Assembly: GCA_021732965.1 (NCBI GenBank)
Contig: JAKFVZ010000171.1
Span: forward strand, 1-18,121
Direction of reading: 5' to 3'
DNA: 18,121 nt
From: Reyranella sp.
GTDB lineage: Bacteria > Pseudomonadota > Alphaproteobacteria > Reyranellales > Reyranellaceae
Within the stretch, counting starts at the first letter, position 1. Each line of letters opens with the position of its first letter. The notes under the pieces were generated by a model. It did no database searches, was not told where the DNA came from, and saw only the letters and a program-made list of their open reading frames with translations. Shown here piece by piece: positions 7,486-18,078 of this stretch. Made by a program: the position numbers and the translations under genes.

Positions 7486-8683
7486 TGACCTGCTGACCGT
7501 CGTACCGGAAGAGAGCCGGGCACATCGGTGGCGGCAGGGCGAGGGACCGGGAAAGGCCCGCTCCCCTGATGATGAGGACGAAGTCGAACTTGTTGGGATC
7601 GCTTCCCGACAGGTTCACATGGCAGTCGGCCTGAAGTTCACCGAAAGCGTAACCGCTGACGATGAAGCTTCGGCCTATCTGCTCCGGCAGCGAGATTCCC
7701 GCGGCACGCAGGTCCGAATACACACTGTCGATCAGCCGGTCGTCCTTCGAGGCGAGGACGCCCGCGAGCTGTCCGACGAGCGGCCCCTTGACGTTCGCGC
7801 TCGCGATGTTCCGCTGGACCTGCTCGAGCAGGTAGCGCTTGGCCTCGCGGGCGGACATCGGCTGTGCCTGGGAAGGTTCGGCGACACCGGCCCCGCCGCT
7901 CGCGTGATTGCAAACATTCACGGCCTGCAGTTCGAGGCGGCCCAGCGGCGGTTCGGGGCCGCTCGGGCAGGCGCCGACGGTCAGGAACATTTCATCGGTG
8001 TCGACGTAGAGCCAGGTGTCGGGCGGTCGCACCAGCAGTTGCGCGATGAAGCCCGGGTCGACACCGAGGTCGGCGGCATAGCGGATCAGCGCCGACGCGC
8101 CGGCCCTGCCCAGCCCGAAGCCGCGGGCAATTCCCGCCGTGGCATCGCCCTTCGTCTCGCTCTGGACTACCGCGGCATCCAGCGTGAAGTTGTGGAAGCC
8201 GACCTGCCCGCCGATCTCGATGGTGCGACTGGGCAGCGGCGTGGGTGGCTGTCGGCTGGCCGTACCGCCGAGGAACGCCATTGCACAGGCGGAGAGGCAG
8301 ATGTCGCCCTTGCGCACGAGCGTGGCCACCTCGAACTCGCGAAACAGATACCCGACCTTCAGGCCTTCGAGCAGGTCGCCCCCGCTGCTGCTGAGTTCGG
8401 CGGTTGCCAGCGGTTGATTGGCGATCCTGGCGGTCTTGGTCTTGAGACCGGCCAGCATGGACCGCAGCTTGTCGCCATCGCCCTGTTCGAAACGGCCGGT
8501 GATGCGGAGCGTATGGGCGACAAGGGGGGCCTTCGGGGTCAGTCCGGGAATGGACTTGCTGTCGAGGGCGATGTTGAAGGCTCGGGCCTCGGGCACGAAG
8601 CTCCAGCAGAAGAAGCCGATCGCAAACGCCGAGAACCATCTGGATAGCTCGGCCGACGCGCGCTGCCACCAATTCGGGTGCAT
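7469..8683 (-). CDS. Periplasmic ClpP/crotonase-fold protein (COG3904-like)
   Basis: The frame extends up to 8773, but ATG 8683 is preferred: GGGGGA lies upstream at ribosome-binding distance, and the protein then begins with a hydrophobic export segment (WFSAFAIGFFCWSFVPEARA, about 16-35). The 404-residue protein contains ELSSSGGDLLEGLKVGYLF (about 97-114), then TLVRKGDICLSACAMAFLGG (121-140) and GGQVGFHNF (158-166). This is the pattern of ClpP-like periplasmic proteins: a glycine-rich oxyanion loop, candidate nucleophile Ser131 in CLSAC and candidate base His164. Such proteins are predicted serine hydrolases or proteases of unknown substrate. The C-terminal half (from about 280) is not recognisable to me and has paired Cys. 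Its start faces the sensor gene across 222 bp containing a 23-bp palindrome. Confidence 0.75.
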   Translation of the reverse strand: MHPNWWQRASAELSRWFSAFAIGFFCWSFVPEARAFNIALDSKSIPGLTPKAPLVAHTLRITGRFEQGDGDKLRSMLAGLKTKTARIANQPLATAELSSSGGDLLEGLKVGYLFREFEVATLVRKGDICLSACAMAFLGGTASRQPPTPLPSRTIEIGGQVGFHNFTLDAAVVQSETKGDATAGIARGFGLGRAGASALIRYAADLGVDPGFIAQLLVRPPDTWLYVDTDEMFLTVGACPSGPEPPLGRLELQAVNVCNHASGGAGVAEPSQAQPMSAREAKRYLLEQVQRNIASANVKGPLVGQLAGVLASKDDRLIDSVYSDLRAAGISLPEQIGRSFIVSGYAFGELQADCHVNLSGSDPNKFDFVLIIRGAGLSRSLALPPPMCPALFRYDGQQVINPKR

Positions 8684-8783
8684 CACGCTTGTCCCCCGTC
8701 TCGCAGCAACGCCCGGGACAATTCCCCAGCGGACGCGGAAAATGTAGCATGCAAGGACTTCTCTGTTCACCATTCCTCTTTAG

Positions 8784-8806
8784 ATCACCGATACCCTATC
8801 GATGAT
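8784..8806. promoter_or_regulatory. 23-bp operator-like palindrome
   Basis: ATCACCGATA-CCC-TATCGATGAT has 10-bp arms with a single mismatch around a 3-nt centre. It lies between the divergent starts of the COG3904-like gene (8683) and the sensor gene (8906). Size and symmetry suit a dimeric transcription factor. I do not recognise the motif as a named regulator's site. Confidence 0.45.
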
Positions 8807-8905
8807 TGCGCTGGATCAAGGGCTTGTTTGGCGCCCTGGCTAGAGTGGGGTGGCCAAGTACGCGACGCGTTCAGGCGACGGTAGAGGCACCCAGTTCGGT
8901 TGGCG

Positions 8906-11053
8906 ATGATACGGAAACAGCTTCCTCACTCCGCGACGGAACCCGAAGCCGGCCGCGCACGACGAATCTTCTGGATCTCGCTCGCGGCGCTGGTCGGGTT
9001 GATGCTTGTCGCGGCGCTGCTCACGATCGTGGAATGGCTCGAGGTTCTCCCGTCCTTCGAGCGCGCGATGCAGGATCTCTTTTCGCGCGGAGCGCTGCTG
9101 GCGACCGGCCTCGTGATCGCCCTGATTGGCTTCGGCCTGCTTTTCCAGCGTTCGCTGCGCAAGAGCATGCGGCAGGGGGTCCCTGCTGACGAGACCCTGA
9201 GGGTCAGGAGCCGGCTGCTCCTGGCCGTATTCTCCGCCTTTGCTTTGGGCATCGCCGCTACGGGATACCTTCTCAACAGAGATCTGCGGACCGCCTTTCG
9301 AGACGAGCGGCTATCCCAGCAGGACGGCATCGCCCGCCTCAAGGCGCAGCAGATCGACCAGTGGGTCGCCGAAAGGGCGATCGACCTGGGATTTCTGGTC
9401 ACGTCCCTCAAGGGGTTGCCGCTCGGCCAGATCGACCAGACTCCGGAGATTCGGCAGATCGTCGAACTGGTCCTCTATCAGGTGCTGATTGGACATCCCG
9501 AACGGCGTGAAATCATGCTGTTTTCGGCCGATGGGAGATTGCTGGCGGGAGCGGGCGGCGCTCCCGGTCACAAGGATCACACCGAGATCGAAGTCCTGGT
9601 GCGCGACGCTGTACGCGACGACAAGCTGAAGATCGGACCGCTTCGACTAGATGCCGGAATCCCCCCGAGCGCCAGCATGGCCTTCGCGCAACCGCTCGTC
9701 ACCGGCACGCCCGCTCCGCGCCCGTTCGTAGTCGTGCTCGTGGTCGATCCGGGCGTCGACCTGTTCCGAAAAGTCCAGACATGGCCGACCGGCAGCGCGA
9801 CGTCGGAAGTGCTGGTGGTGCGCCAAGACGGTTACGATGCCGTTTATCTGATTCCACCACGCTTCCTGGAGCGCGCGATACCGCCCTCGGGACTTCGCCT
9901 CCCCCTGTCGACGCCGAACCTCATGGCCGCCGTCGCGTTCCGCCAGGGAGACGGCGCGCGAGAGGCCGTGGACTATCGCGGCAAAAAGGTTCTCGCATCG
10001 TCGCATGCGGCCACGGCCGTTCCCTGGATCGTGATCGCCAAGTCGGACTATGAGGAGGTGATGCAGCCGATCGATCGCCGCTCGGAGAAGATCGTCCTCG
10101 TGTTCGGGGCGACCATTCTGGCGGCGGGTTTCCTGGTGTGGTCGCTGTGGAGAAGCCAGCAGGAGGAAACGCACGAACTGGCGGTGAGCAACCTTCGCTT
10201 TGTTCATGCCGTGCAGGACATGTTCATCGTGCTCGACGGCGACAATCGTATTCTCGAGACCAACGAAGCCGCGCAGAAAGCTGTGGGGTACAGCGCCGAG
10301 GAGCTGCGGGGGATGGATGGGCGAGACCTCATGGTGCCCGACTCGCTGGAAGGCGGCGATCGGCCGGCACCGCCTCTGGGCGCGGGCGGGGACCGAACGG
10401 AGGTTCGCGCGCTGATCCGTCGTAAGGACGGCAGCACCTTTCCCGCGGAAGTGCGGATCAGCACCTTCGAACTCGACGGACAGACCTATCGTCAGGCGAT
10501 GGGCGTCGAAATCAGCGATCGTGTGAAACTGGAGCGGGAAGTCCTGCGGCTCGCGCGCGTGAAGAGTTCGCTGCAGGCCGCAACCAGCATCCTGCTGCGG
10601 GCCCGGTCCGAGTCCGAGATCTTCCATCAGATCTGCACCAGCCTCGTCGAGTTCGGCGACTACAGGATGGTGGCCGTAACCGTTCCGAGTGACGATCCGG
10701 CCGAAAGAGTTCGGTTTCCGGCATTCGCAGGACACGAAGACGGCTATCTCGCCCAAGCCAAAATCATCCTGAAGGGCCAGCCTGCGGACAGAGGGCCGCC
10801 GTTAATTGCGCTCAAGACGGGAACCGTCCAGATCAACCAGGATTTCGGCAGCAATCCGGCGACACAGCCGTGGCGCGAGGAAGCGCTGCGGCGCGGTTAC
10901 CGCTCCAGCATCGCCCTGCCGCTGCGGCGTCGCGATGCAGTGGTGGCGGCGCTCTCGATCTATGCGACGAATCCGCAGGCGTTCGATGCGGAAGAGGTCC
11001 AACGCCTCACCGCCCTCGCCGACGACATCTCCTATGCCCTGACGAGGATCTGA
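8906..11053 (+). CDS. Membrane sensor with extracytoplasmic domain, PAS and GAF; no output domain
   Basis: ATG 8906 gives 715 residues; TTG 8900, two codons earlier, is an alternative, and neither has a strong Shine-Dalgarno sequence. Membrane segments lie at about 20-41, 64-81 and 103-122. A roughly 270-residue extracytoplasmic region follows, Cache/PDC-like in layout, with paired sensor halves and a closing VPWIVIAKSDYEEVMQPI. A last helix lies at about 395-415. The cytoplasmic part has a PAS domain (about 430-540; DMFIVLDGDNRILETNEAA, VGYSAEELRG, RRKDGSTFPAEV) and a GAF domain (about 565-713). Related proteins usually continue into a histidine kinase, GGDEF or EAL module, but this one stops at TGA 11051-11053, right after the GAF. 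It may be C-terminally truncated, or it may signal through a partner. A hairpin-rich non-coding stretch follows at once. Confidence 0.82.
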   Translation: MIRKQLPHSATEPEAGRARRIFWISLAALVGLMLVAALLTIVEWLEVLPSFERAMQDLFSRGALLATGLVIALIGFGLLFQRSLRKSMRQGVPADETLRVRSRLLLAVFSAFALGIAATGYLLNRDLRTAFRDERLSQQDGIARLKAQQIDQWVAERAIDLGFLVTSLKGLPLGQIDQTPEIRQIVELVLYQVLIGHPERREIMLFSADGRLLAGAGGAPGHKDHTEIEVLVRDAVRDDKLKIGPLRLDAGIPPSASMAFAQPLVTGTPAPRPFVVVLVVDPGVDLFRKVQTWPTGSATSEVLVVRQDGYDAVYLIPPRFLERAIPPSGLRLPLSTPNLMAAVAFRQGDGAREAVDYRGKKVLASSHAATAVPWIVIAKSDYEEVMQPIDRRSEKIVLVFGATILAAGFLVWSLWRSQQEETHELAVSNLRFVHAVQDMFIVLDGDNRILETNEAAQKAVGYSAEELRGMDGRDLMVPDSLEGGDRPAPPLGAGGDRTEVRALIRRKDGSTFPAEVRISTFELDGQTYRQAMGVEISDRVKLEREVLRLARVKSSLQAATSILLRARSESEIFHQICTSLVEFGDYRMVAVTVPSDDPAERVRFPAFAGHEDGYLAQAKIILKGQPADRGPPLIALKTGTVQINQDFGSNPATQPWREEALRRGYRSSIALPLRRRDAVVAALSIYATNPQAFDAEEVQRLTALADDISYALTRI

Positions 11054-11515
11054 ATTGTCCGTAGCGCGTAATGCTCCGCGAGTGTTCATCATGAAGAAGT
11101 CTCTCGCCGGCGGTATTCCCAACCGCGGGTCTCGGCAGGCGAGGAAGGCTTTCCCTAGCCTTCCCGTATCGGCCCGGGAATACTGCTGATGGCCAGTATA
11201 CTTCTTGCCACGTCCGCTGTGGCGGCGATGCTGAACGTGCCCGCGATGGCGCTGAACTGATGCGAGCCTAGGCAAATCCGGCGTGCTCCAGTCGCATCGT
11301 CAGCTGTAGTCCGAAAGGATTGCCATGCGGGTGCCCGCCGGTGCTAGCCGCCGCTTGGCGGCCCTGGGCGTTGCGGCACCGGCACTACACGCCGCTGCGG
11401 GCCCGGCTCCGTAGCGAAGCTGTACGACTAAGTGAAGGAAGTCAGTCGTCACCGCCATCGCCGCCGACACCTCCTGGTTGCGCATGAAAGTAGGTCCGAC
11501 GGGACACTACCCCGT
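11054..11515. other. Gene-free, hairpin-rich stretch; possible decayed DNA
   Basis: No convincing intact gene is present. Besides the long inverted repeat there are further stem-loops: GCCGGTGC/GCACCGGC (11337-11344 and 11376-11383) enclosing GCCGCC/GGCGGC (11347-11352 and 11357-11362), and ACGACT/AGTCGT (11424-11429 and 11444-11449). On the minus strand, 11259-11155 reads as a short hydrophobic peptide (FSAIAGTFSIAATADVA...) without a start codon. It vaguely recalls a small membrane protein, but this is too weak to name. GC content resembles the host genes rather than the foreign block to its right. The stretch is probably what once followed secA. Confidence 0.5.
11063..11253. repeat. Long imperfect inverted repeat (about 190 bp)
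   Basis: Paired segments nest around one centre. Innermost is GGAAGGCT (11143-11150) with AGCCTTCC (11157-11164) and a 6-nt loop. Next, 11108-11120 pairs with 11176-11188 over 13 bp including two G-U pairs. Then AAGAAGT (11094-11100) pairs with ACTTCTT (11200-11206). GTTCA.CAT (11084-11092) pairs with ATG.TGAAC (11228-11236), and AGCGC (11063-11067) with GCGCT (11249-11253). The right arm contains an extra small hairpin (GCCAC/GTGGC, 11207-11223). It starts 10 nt after the sensor stop codon. It could be a decayed MITE-like element, a structured RNA or a transcription stop. No T-run follows the inner stem and no target-site duplication is seen. Confidence 0.6.
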
Positions 11516-11662
11516 CCGTGGCAGTGCTTGAACTTCTTGCCCGAGTCACGGGCAGGCGCCTTGTGCGAGACCTTGCTCTAGGTCGAGGGATCGTTGGTGG
11601 GATCTTCCCTCATCGAGGCGGCGCGAGAGGGCCTCGTGCATGTTGGACGGCATCCGGGGCAT
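11516..11662 (-). pseudogene. Decayed duplicate of the secA 3' end
   Basis: Positions 11516-11545 are identical over 30 nt to 15323-15352, the end of the intact secA. The similarity continues with substitutions and indels: GAGACCTTG at 11567-11575, GGATCGTTGG near 11587, and GTGCATGTTGG near 11637 against 15539. About 85 nt of the intact copy (near 15400-15487) and a further short piece are missing. In the minus-strand frame the last residues still read [11 protein letters not shown], as in SecA. A 2-nt loss upstream shifts the frame and destroys the second Cys of the SEC-C zinc motif. The fragment therefore cannot be functional. It lies in the same orientation as secA, 3.8 kb away, and marks the left edge of the low-GC block. 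Confidence 0.85.
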
Positions 11663-11687
11663 GTGCGATCAGTTCAATCTGGAGGTC

Positions 11688-13472
11688 TCACAACGCCTTT
11701 AGGTACTCTAGTAGTGCTTCCTTCTCTAGATCTGGCAAACTCGTCCCGAATTCATGGCCGCAGCGGCTGTTGCCAGAGTTCAGATCATCGCATCCCGTCG
11801 TTACGCGGTCGAAAGCAGACTGAGGCTGATCGGAAGCGAGGCCGATCCTTTTCAGATCATACGTGGGACCAACTTTAAAGCGCTGCTGTCTCTGACTCGA
11901 TGGCTTCAACAGGTCGGCGAGGCTGGCGACCGATCCATTGTGAAGATACGGTGCAGCCGCCCAAATGCCGTGGAGAACGCGAGACTCATAAGCCCCCTTC
12001 GGTGGTGAAGGACTTCCGGCATTCATACCGAGCTGAAGCCGAATCTCTGGGGTGGCGATGGCTTCTGGAATCTGAAACGCGCCCGGTAGATCCTGTAAAG
12101 CGGAAGGAAGTCGGCTTACATCGACGGGTTCTGCCGCGGCTGCCATCCCGGTGTCGACAGAAGCTCCAAGCATCGCGCTGGATGAGCCGGTCGAGGGGCT
12201 AACAACGTGCTGCGCAATCGTGCCAATCACGGATGTGGCAAGAATATTGAATGCCAAATCCACTTCCTTGAGGGGCTTGGTTGCAAACGGAATGTAGGCA
12301 CCCTTTAAAACGCCCGACTTGGCGGTCCATGCGAGGACGTCGTACTGGCGCGTATCCGTGCCGACATTCTGGATTGGAGTAGCCCAAGTCTGTTGAACGG
12401 GAAACCGCACTTTGCCGGCTTTTGCTCCGTGACACTCGTAACAGCCGCCACTAGCCGTCGGCCGTTCGAAGATCGCCTTGCCCTTCGCTGCCAGAACATC
12501 GTCGATGGGCCACGGCCATTTGGGTGGCTCGATCTTCTTCACAAGCTCTTCAAGAATTTGCAGGCCGTCGATGTTGGTTGAATTGTTGTTCCAGAAATTG
12601 ACCAACGGGCCGAGCCGCCTGGGCTGGTAGGTCCCGAATACACCAAGGACTTCGCCAACATTTCTAGCCAGCCCCAGCATATCGCTTCCGTTGTCTGCGA
12701 AGCCCGGCCATTGCGTCTTGTCTTGTTTGGTCGCGTTCCAAAGAAACGGGTATCGCGTAGGCGCGTCGGCCCGACGAATATTTTCTGGAATGAGAAAGGA
12801 CGGTTCCGGTCCAACGCCCAGACCTGTCACACGATTAAAGATCATGCCAACCGCATCAAGTCGTCCCAAACCCCACCCTGGCTTTGGAAGCGCAAGATCC
12901 ATAATTGTGTGATATCGAAGATACCAGGCGTCGACGTCTCGTCGCAACGCAGCTACGTTGTTTGCAGAAGGCGAAGCTGTTTGCAGAACGGCAATTGCAA
13001 ATGTCCGGAAGGTGCCATCGTCGGAAATTACGCGCGCGACCGCCTTATCGAGATCTTCTAGAAACGCTTGGAAGTCTACAAGCGCCGGACCTCCGTCTAT
13101 GCGGTAAGACTTCCCATCAACCTTGATCTGCCGCGTATGGCAGGCTGAACAGGTCATGCCGACGACCTTCGCGCCTGCGGGGCCAGTCGCGTGAAATCCG
13201 ACGGGGAGTGTAGTGGCGCTGTCGGATCCAGGCAGATAGCCGTAGCGAGTTAGGCCATCGGCAAGGAAAGCCGTGCCATCTTCATTCTTAAGTGCTGTGA
13301 GCCAAGCCAGAGGTATGAGGCGCGAGCCTTGGTCTCGGGTGTAGAAATCCGCACGGCTGACGGCATCCCAAGCTTGGCCTTGGTCAAGGAACACTGGGCT
13401 GGAATCATTCGCCCGGGATGGTGTGGCAATTGACAGGCCAAGGAGCGTGAGAAGTACGGCAACGGTTCGCAT
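11688..13472 (-). CDS. Secreted di-heme cytochrome c, RoxA/MauG-like peroxidase family
   Basis: The frame opens at 13712, but GGAG six nt before ATG 13472 and the signal peptide that begins there (MRTVAVLLTLLGLSIATPSRA) fix the start. The product is 594 residues. Two c-type heme motifs are present: CSACH at 108-112 and CYECH at 344-348. The family hallmark YESRVLHGIWAAAPYLHNGS (495-514) is followed by GHEFG (572-576) and ALLEYLKAL at the end. This is the large 'di-heme cytochrome c peroxidase' group, related to the rubber oxygenase RoxA and to MauG. These are periplasmic or secreted proteins that use a high-potential heme pair for peroxide reduction or oxygenation. The substrate is unknown. 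Codon use and GC content are lower than in the flanking genes, suggesting transfer. It is divergent from the subtilase gene, with 162 bp between the starts. Confidence 0.87.
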   Translation of the reverse strand: MRTVAVLLTLLGLSIATPSRANDSSPVFLDQGQAWDAVSRADFYTRDQGSRLIPLAWLTALKNEDGTAFLADGLTRYGYLPGSDSATTLPVGFHATGPAGAKVVGMTCSACHTRQIKVDGKSYRIDGGPALVDFQAFLEDLDKAVARVISDDGTFRTFAIAVLQTASPSANNVAALRRDVDAWYLRYHTIMDLALPKPGWGLGRLDAVGMIFNRVTGLGVGPEPSFLIPENIRRADAPTRYPFLWNATKQDKTQWPGFADNGSDMLGLARNVGEVLGVFGTYQPRRLGPLVNFWNNNSTNIDGLQILEELVKKIEPPKWPWPIDDVLAAKGKAIFERPTASGGCYECHGAKAGKVRFPVQQTWATPIQNVGTDTRQYDVLAWTAKSGVLKGAYIPFATKPLKEVDLAFNILATSVIGTIAQHVVSPSTGSSSAMLGASVDTGMAAAAEPVDVSRLPSALQDLPGAFQIPEAIATPEIRLQLGMNAGSPSPPKGAYESRVLHGIWAAAPYLHNGSVASLADLLKPSSQRQQRFKVGPTYDLKRIGLASDQPQSAFDRVTTGCDDLNSGNSRCGHEFGTSLPDLEKEALLEYLKAL

Positions 13473-13535
13473 CCGCATCTCCGGAAAATGGAACAATCTT
13501 TCTCCTCGATCGCACCTAGATGCGGCGCGCCCGAT

Positions 13536-13557
13536 TGTCACATAGAAGATTTTGACA
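13536..13557. promoter_or_regulatory. Inverted repeat in the divergent cytochrome/subtilase promoter region
   Basis: TGTCA (13536-13540) and TGACA (13553-13557) form a 5-bp inverted repeat with a 12-nt gap. They lie in the 162-bp region between the start of the cytochrome gene (13472) and that of the protease (13635). TTGACA (13552-13557) would also serve as a -35 hexamer for the protease, but no good -10 lies at the right distance. It is a tentative shared operator. Confidence 0.3.
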
Positions 13558-13634
13558 GAGTAGAAAGTCTCAGGCAACCTGCAATCGCTGAGAGGTGCAT
13601 TTGGAGTCCGTCCTATCCTTTTCGGGAGTCCGCG

Positions 13635-15203
13635 ATGTCTCATGCAAAAGTGGCGCTCTGCTCGATCGTATTCCTGATAGCAGTTCTTTCGAGTGGCAAC
13701 GGCCGAGCGCAACCCTCAAGCCTCCCTTCGGTTGAGACGCAGAATGCGATCAAGCGGCTGACTGTCGAACCAAGGGGTAGTCGTCAGCAAAACACCCAAT
13801 TCAAGGAATTTAGGATTGACAAGGATAAGCTTCCGGCTGGTTCGGCCGGGCAACTAAAACTTGACGATCAAGGTAACGCGTCGGCACCGCTGGTAGTGCC
13901 GAACACAGTGCTTTTACAATTTGAACCAACAGCATCGAAATCCGACATCGACACGCTACTTACAAGGCGCGGATTGACTGTCGTGGACACTTACCCCGCC
14001 ATAGGTGCCATCAAAGTCGAGGGTGACCTGAGCAAGTATTTCGCTCCAACTCTTAGCGATCGCACCGCTAATGAGGCGCTACTTAGAGGCGTGACTGGCG
14101 TTATCGATGACTTCAAGAGGGAACCCATTGTCCGGAGTGCGACTCCCGACGTGATCCTGACACCTAAGGCAGACCAGCTGATCCTCAACCTGCTCACAGC
14201 GACAGATGTTGCGCCGATCACGCTCGCGGCAGGTGAAGTGGAAAGGTTAGATTGGGGTATCGTCGACATTGAGGCGAGTAAGCTGTGGACGCTCAAGGGG
14301 GCTTTGGATGGCGCGTTGCTTGGTGTGATGGATGTTGGTTTTGCCCGACATGAAGACATCACGTTCTTGGAGCTCTTGGATAGAATCGAGGTACATGACC
14401 ACGGCAACCACGTTGCGGGAATTGGCTGCGCCCGCCATGGCAATGGCAAAGGCGTGCGCGGCGTTATTCCGAACTGCTTTGTCCGCGCGACAACCGCTGA
14501 TGTTTTCTTCACGTCAGCAGGCGGCAACCCTACCTTGGGGTTTTTCGTGGTTTTCAGCCAAGTCCTCGCGTCCTTCGATCGCTTCCTGAACGAGTATGCC
14601 GACTTGAAGGTAATCAATTTGAGCATGGGATATAATTGGCGTAGCAACTTCGGCATCAATCCCGATGCGCCGGAATCAGAGCAGTGGCGGAAATTGGTTG
14701 AATCGCAGGGAGTGTTTCTCGTTTCGGTTCTTGAGCTTGCGAACAAATCGGGCAAGGTGGTCGTTTCAGCTGCGGGCAATGATAGTTCCGCTTTGACGCA
14801 CCCCATTATGGCGAAGTATGCGAGCCCCTTTAATTGGGCGGCCATTACCGCGCGCGAAAAGGGTATCAGGAATGGAGTCATCGTGGAGGCGCACGATCAG
14901 GGCAAAAAGCGCGCTTCTTTTTCGAACAGCGGGGGCCATATTTCTTGTCCGGGCGTCAACATTCTAAGCGTCGTCGCGCGGGACGCCGGCGGCAACCAAT
15001 CGGATGCCATGTACGGAACAATGAGCGGAACGTCGATGGCGTCGCCGTACTGTGCTTCTGCGCTCGTTCTATTGAGCTTGGTTCGCCCGGGTTACACAGG
15101 CGTAGAACTCGTCGATTGTATGATGGCCTCGGCGGATAAGACCGACGCTGGCACACCGATGCTCAAGCTCACTCAGGCAATTATCAAATGCCCTTCGAAA
15201 TAG
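13635..15203 (+). CDS. Secreted S8-family serine protease (subtilase)
   Basis: The frame opens at 13488, but GGGAG six nt before ATG 13635 and the signal peptide there (MSHAKVALCSIVFLIAVLSS..., cut near GRA-Q, about 25) set the start; the product is 522 residues. A propeptide-like region (about 85-170) contains VPNTVLLQFEPTASKSDIDT and GAIKVEGDLSKYF, resembling I9-type inhibitor domains of subtilases. The catalytic triad is Asp233 (GVMDVGF), His256 (HDHGNHVAGI) and Ser467 (GTMSGTSMASP). Asn382 in SAAGNDSS is the oxyanion residue and INLSMGYN is the usual core strand. The His motif has Asn in place of the near-universal Thr (HGNH for HGTH). Seven Cys are present. It is probably exported to periplasm or medium. 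Base composition is foreign, like that of the divergent cytochrome gene. Confidence 0.88.
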   Translation: MSHAKVALCSIVFLIAVLSSGNGRAQPSSLPSVETQNAIKRLTVEPRGSRQQNTQFKEFRIDKDKLPAGSAGQLKLDDQGNASAPLVVPNTVLLQFEPTASKSDIDTLLTRRGLTVVDTYPAIGAIKVEGDLSKYFAPTLSDRTANEALLRGVTGVIDDFKREPIVRSATPDVILTPKADQLILNLLTATDVAPITLAAGEVERLDWGIVDIEASKLWTLKGALDGALLGVMDVGFARHEDITFLELLDRIEVHDHGNHVAGIGCARHGNGKGVRGVIPNCFVRATTADVFFTSAGGNPTLGFFVVFSQVLASFDRFLNEYADLKVINLSMGYNWRSNFGINPDAPESEQWRKLVESQGVFLVSVLELANKSGKVVVSAAGNDSSALTHPIMAKYASPFNWAAITAREKGIRNGVIVEAHDQGKKRASFSNSGGHISCPGVNILSVVARDAGGNQSDAMYGTMSGTSMASPYCASALVLLSLVRPGYTGVELVDCMMASADKTDAGTPMLKLTQAIIKCPSK

Positions 15204-15280
15204 GTTCGGGAAGCAGCGCTCAGACCCTCAGGCGGTGCTCATTGAGGATTCGGCGTTGCGCCTAACTCCAAGGACGAACA

Positions 15281-15294
15281 CTTGTCACGACAAG
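15281..15294. repeat. Short palindrome downstream of secA
   Basis: CTTGTC-AC-GACAAG is a 6-bp inverted repeat with a 2-nt centre in the 109-bp gap between the convergent subtilase and secA genes. No T-run follows on either strand, so it is a weak terminator candidate. It may instead be a small protein-binding site or a remnant of the insertion junction. Confidence 0.25.
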
Positions 15295-15312
15295 GCCTCA
15301 AAGATAACGCAT

Positions 15313-18078
<2,766 letters not shown>

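Noticed and set aside
7619..8647. 342-residue plus-strand frame opposite the COG3904-like gene
   Set aside because: No domain or start signal; the minus strand carries the recognisable ClpP-like pattern.
11300..11485. 61-residue minus-strand frame in the gene-free stretch
   Set aside because: No Shine-Dalgarno sequence, no family resemblance, and it lies in decayed hairpin-rich DNA; possibly a relic but not supportable as a gene.
11516..11662. Possibility that the secA fragment is a free-standing SEC-C zinc-finger gene
   Set aside because: A 2-nt loss breaks the frame within the zinc motif and an internal piece is missing, so it is a remnant and not a gene.
13473..13712. N-terminal extension of the cytochrome frame (80 extra residues)
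   Set aside because: The signal peptide and a well-spaced GGAG begin at 13472; the extension runs antisense through the promoter and signal-peptide region of the protease gene.
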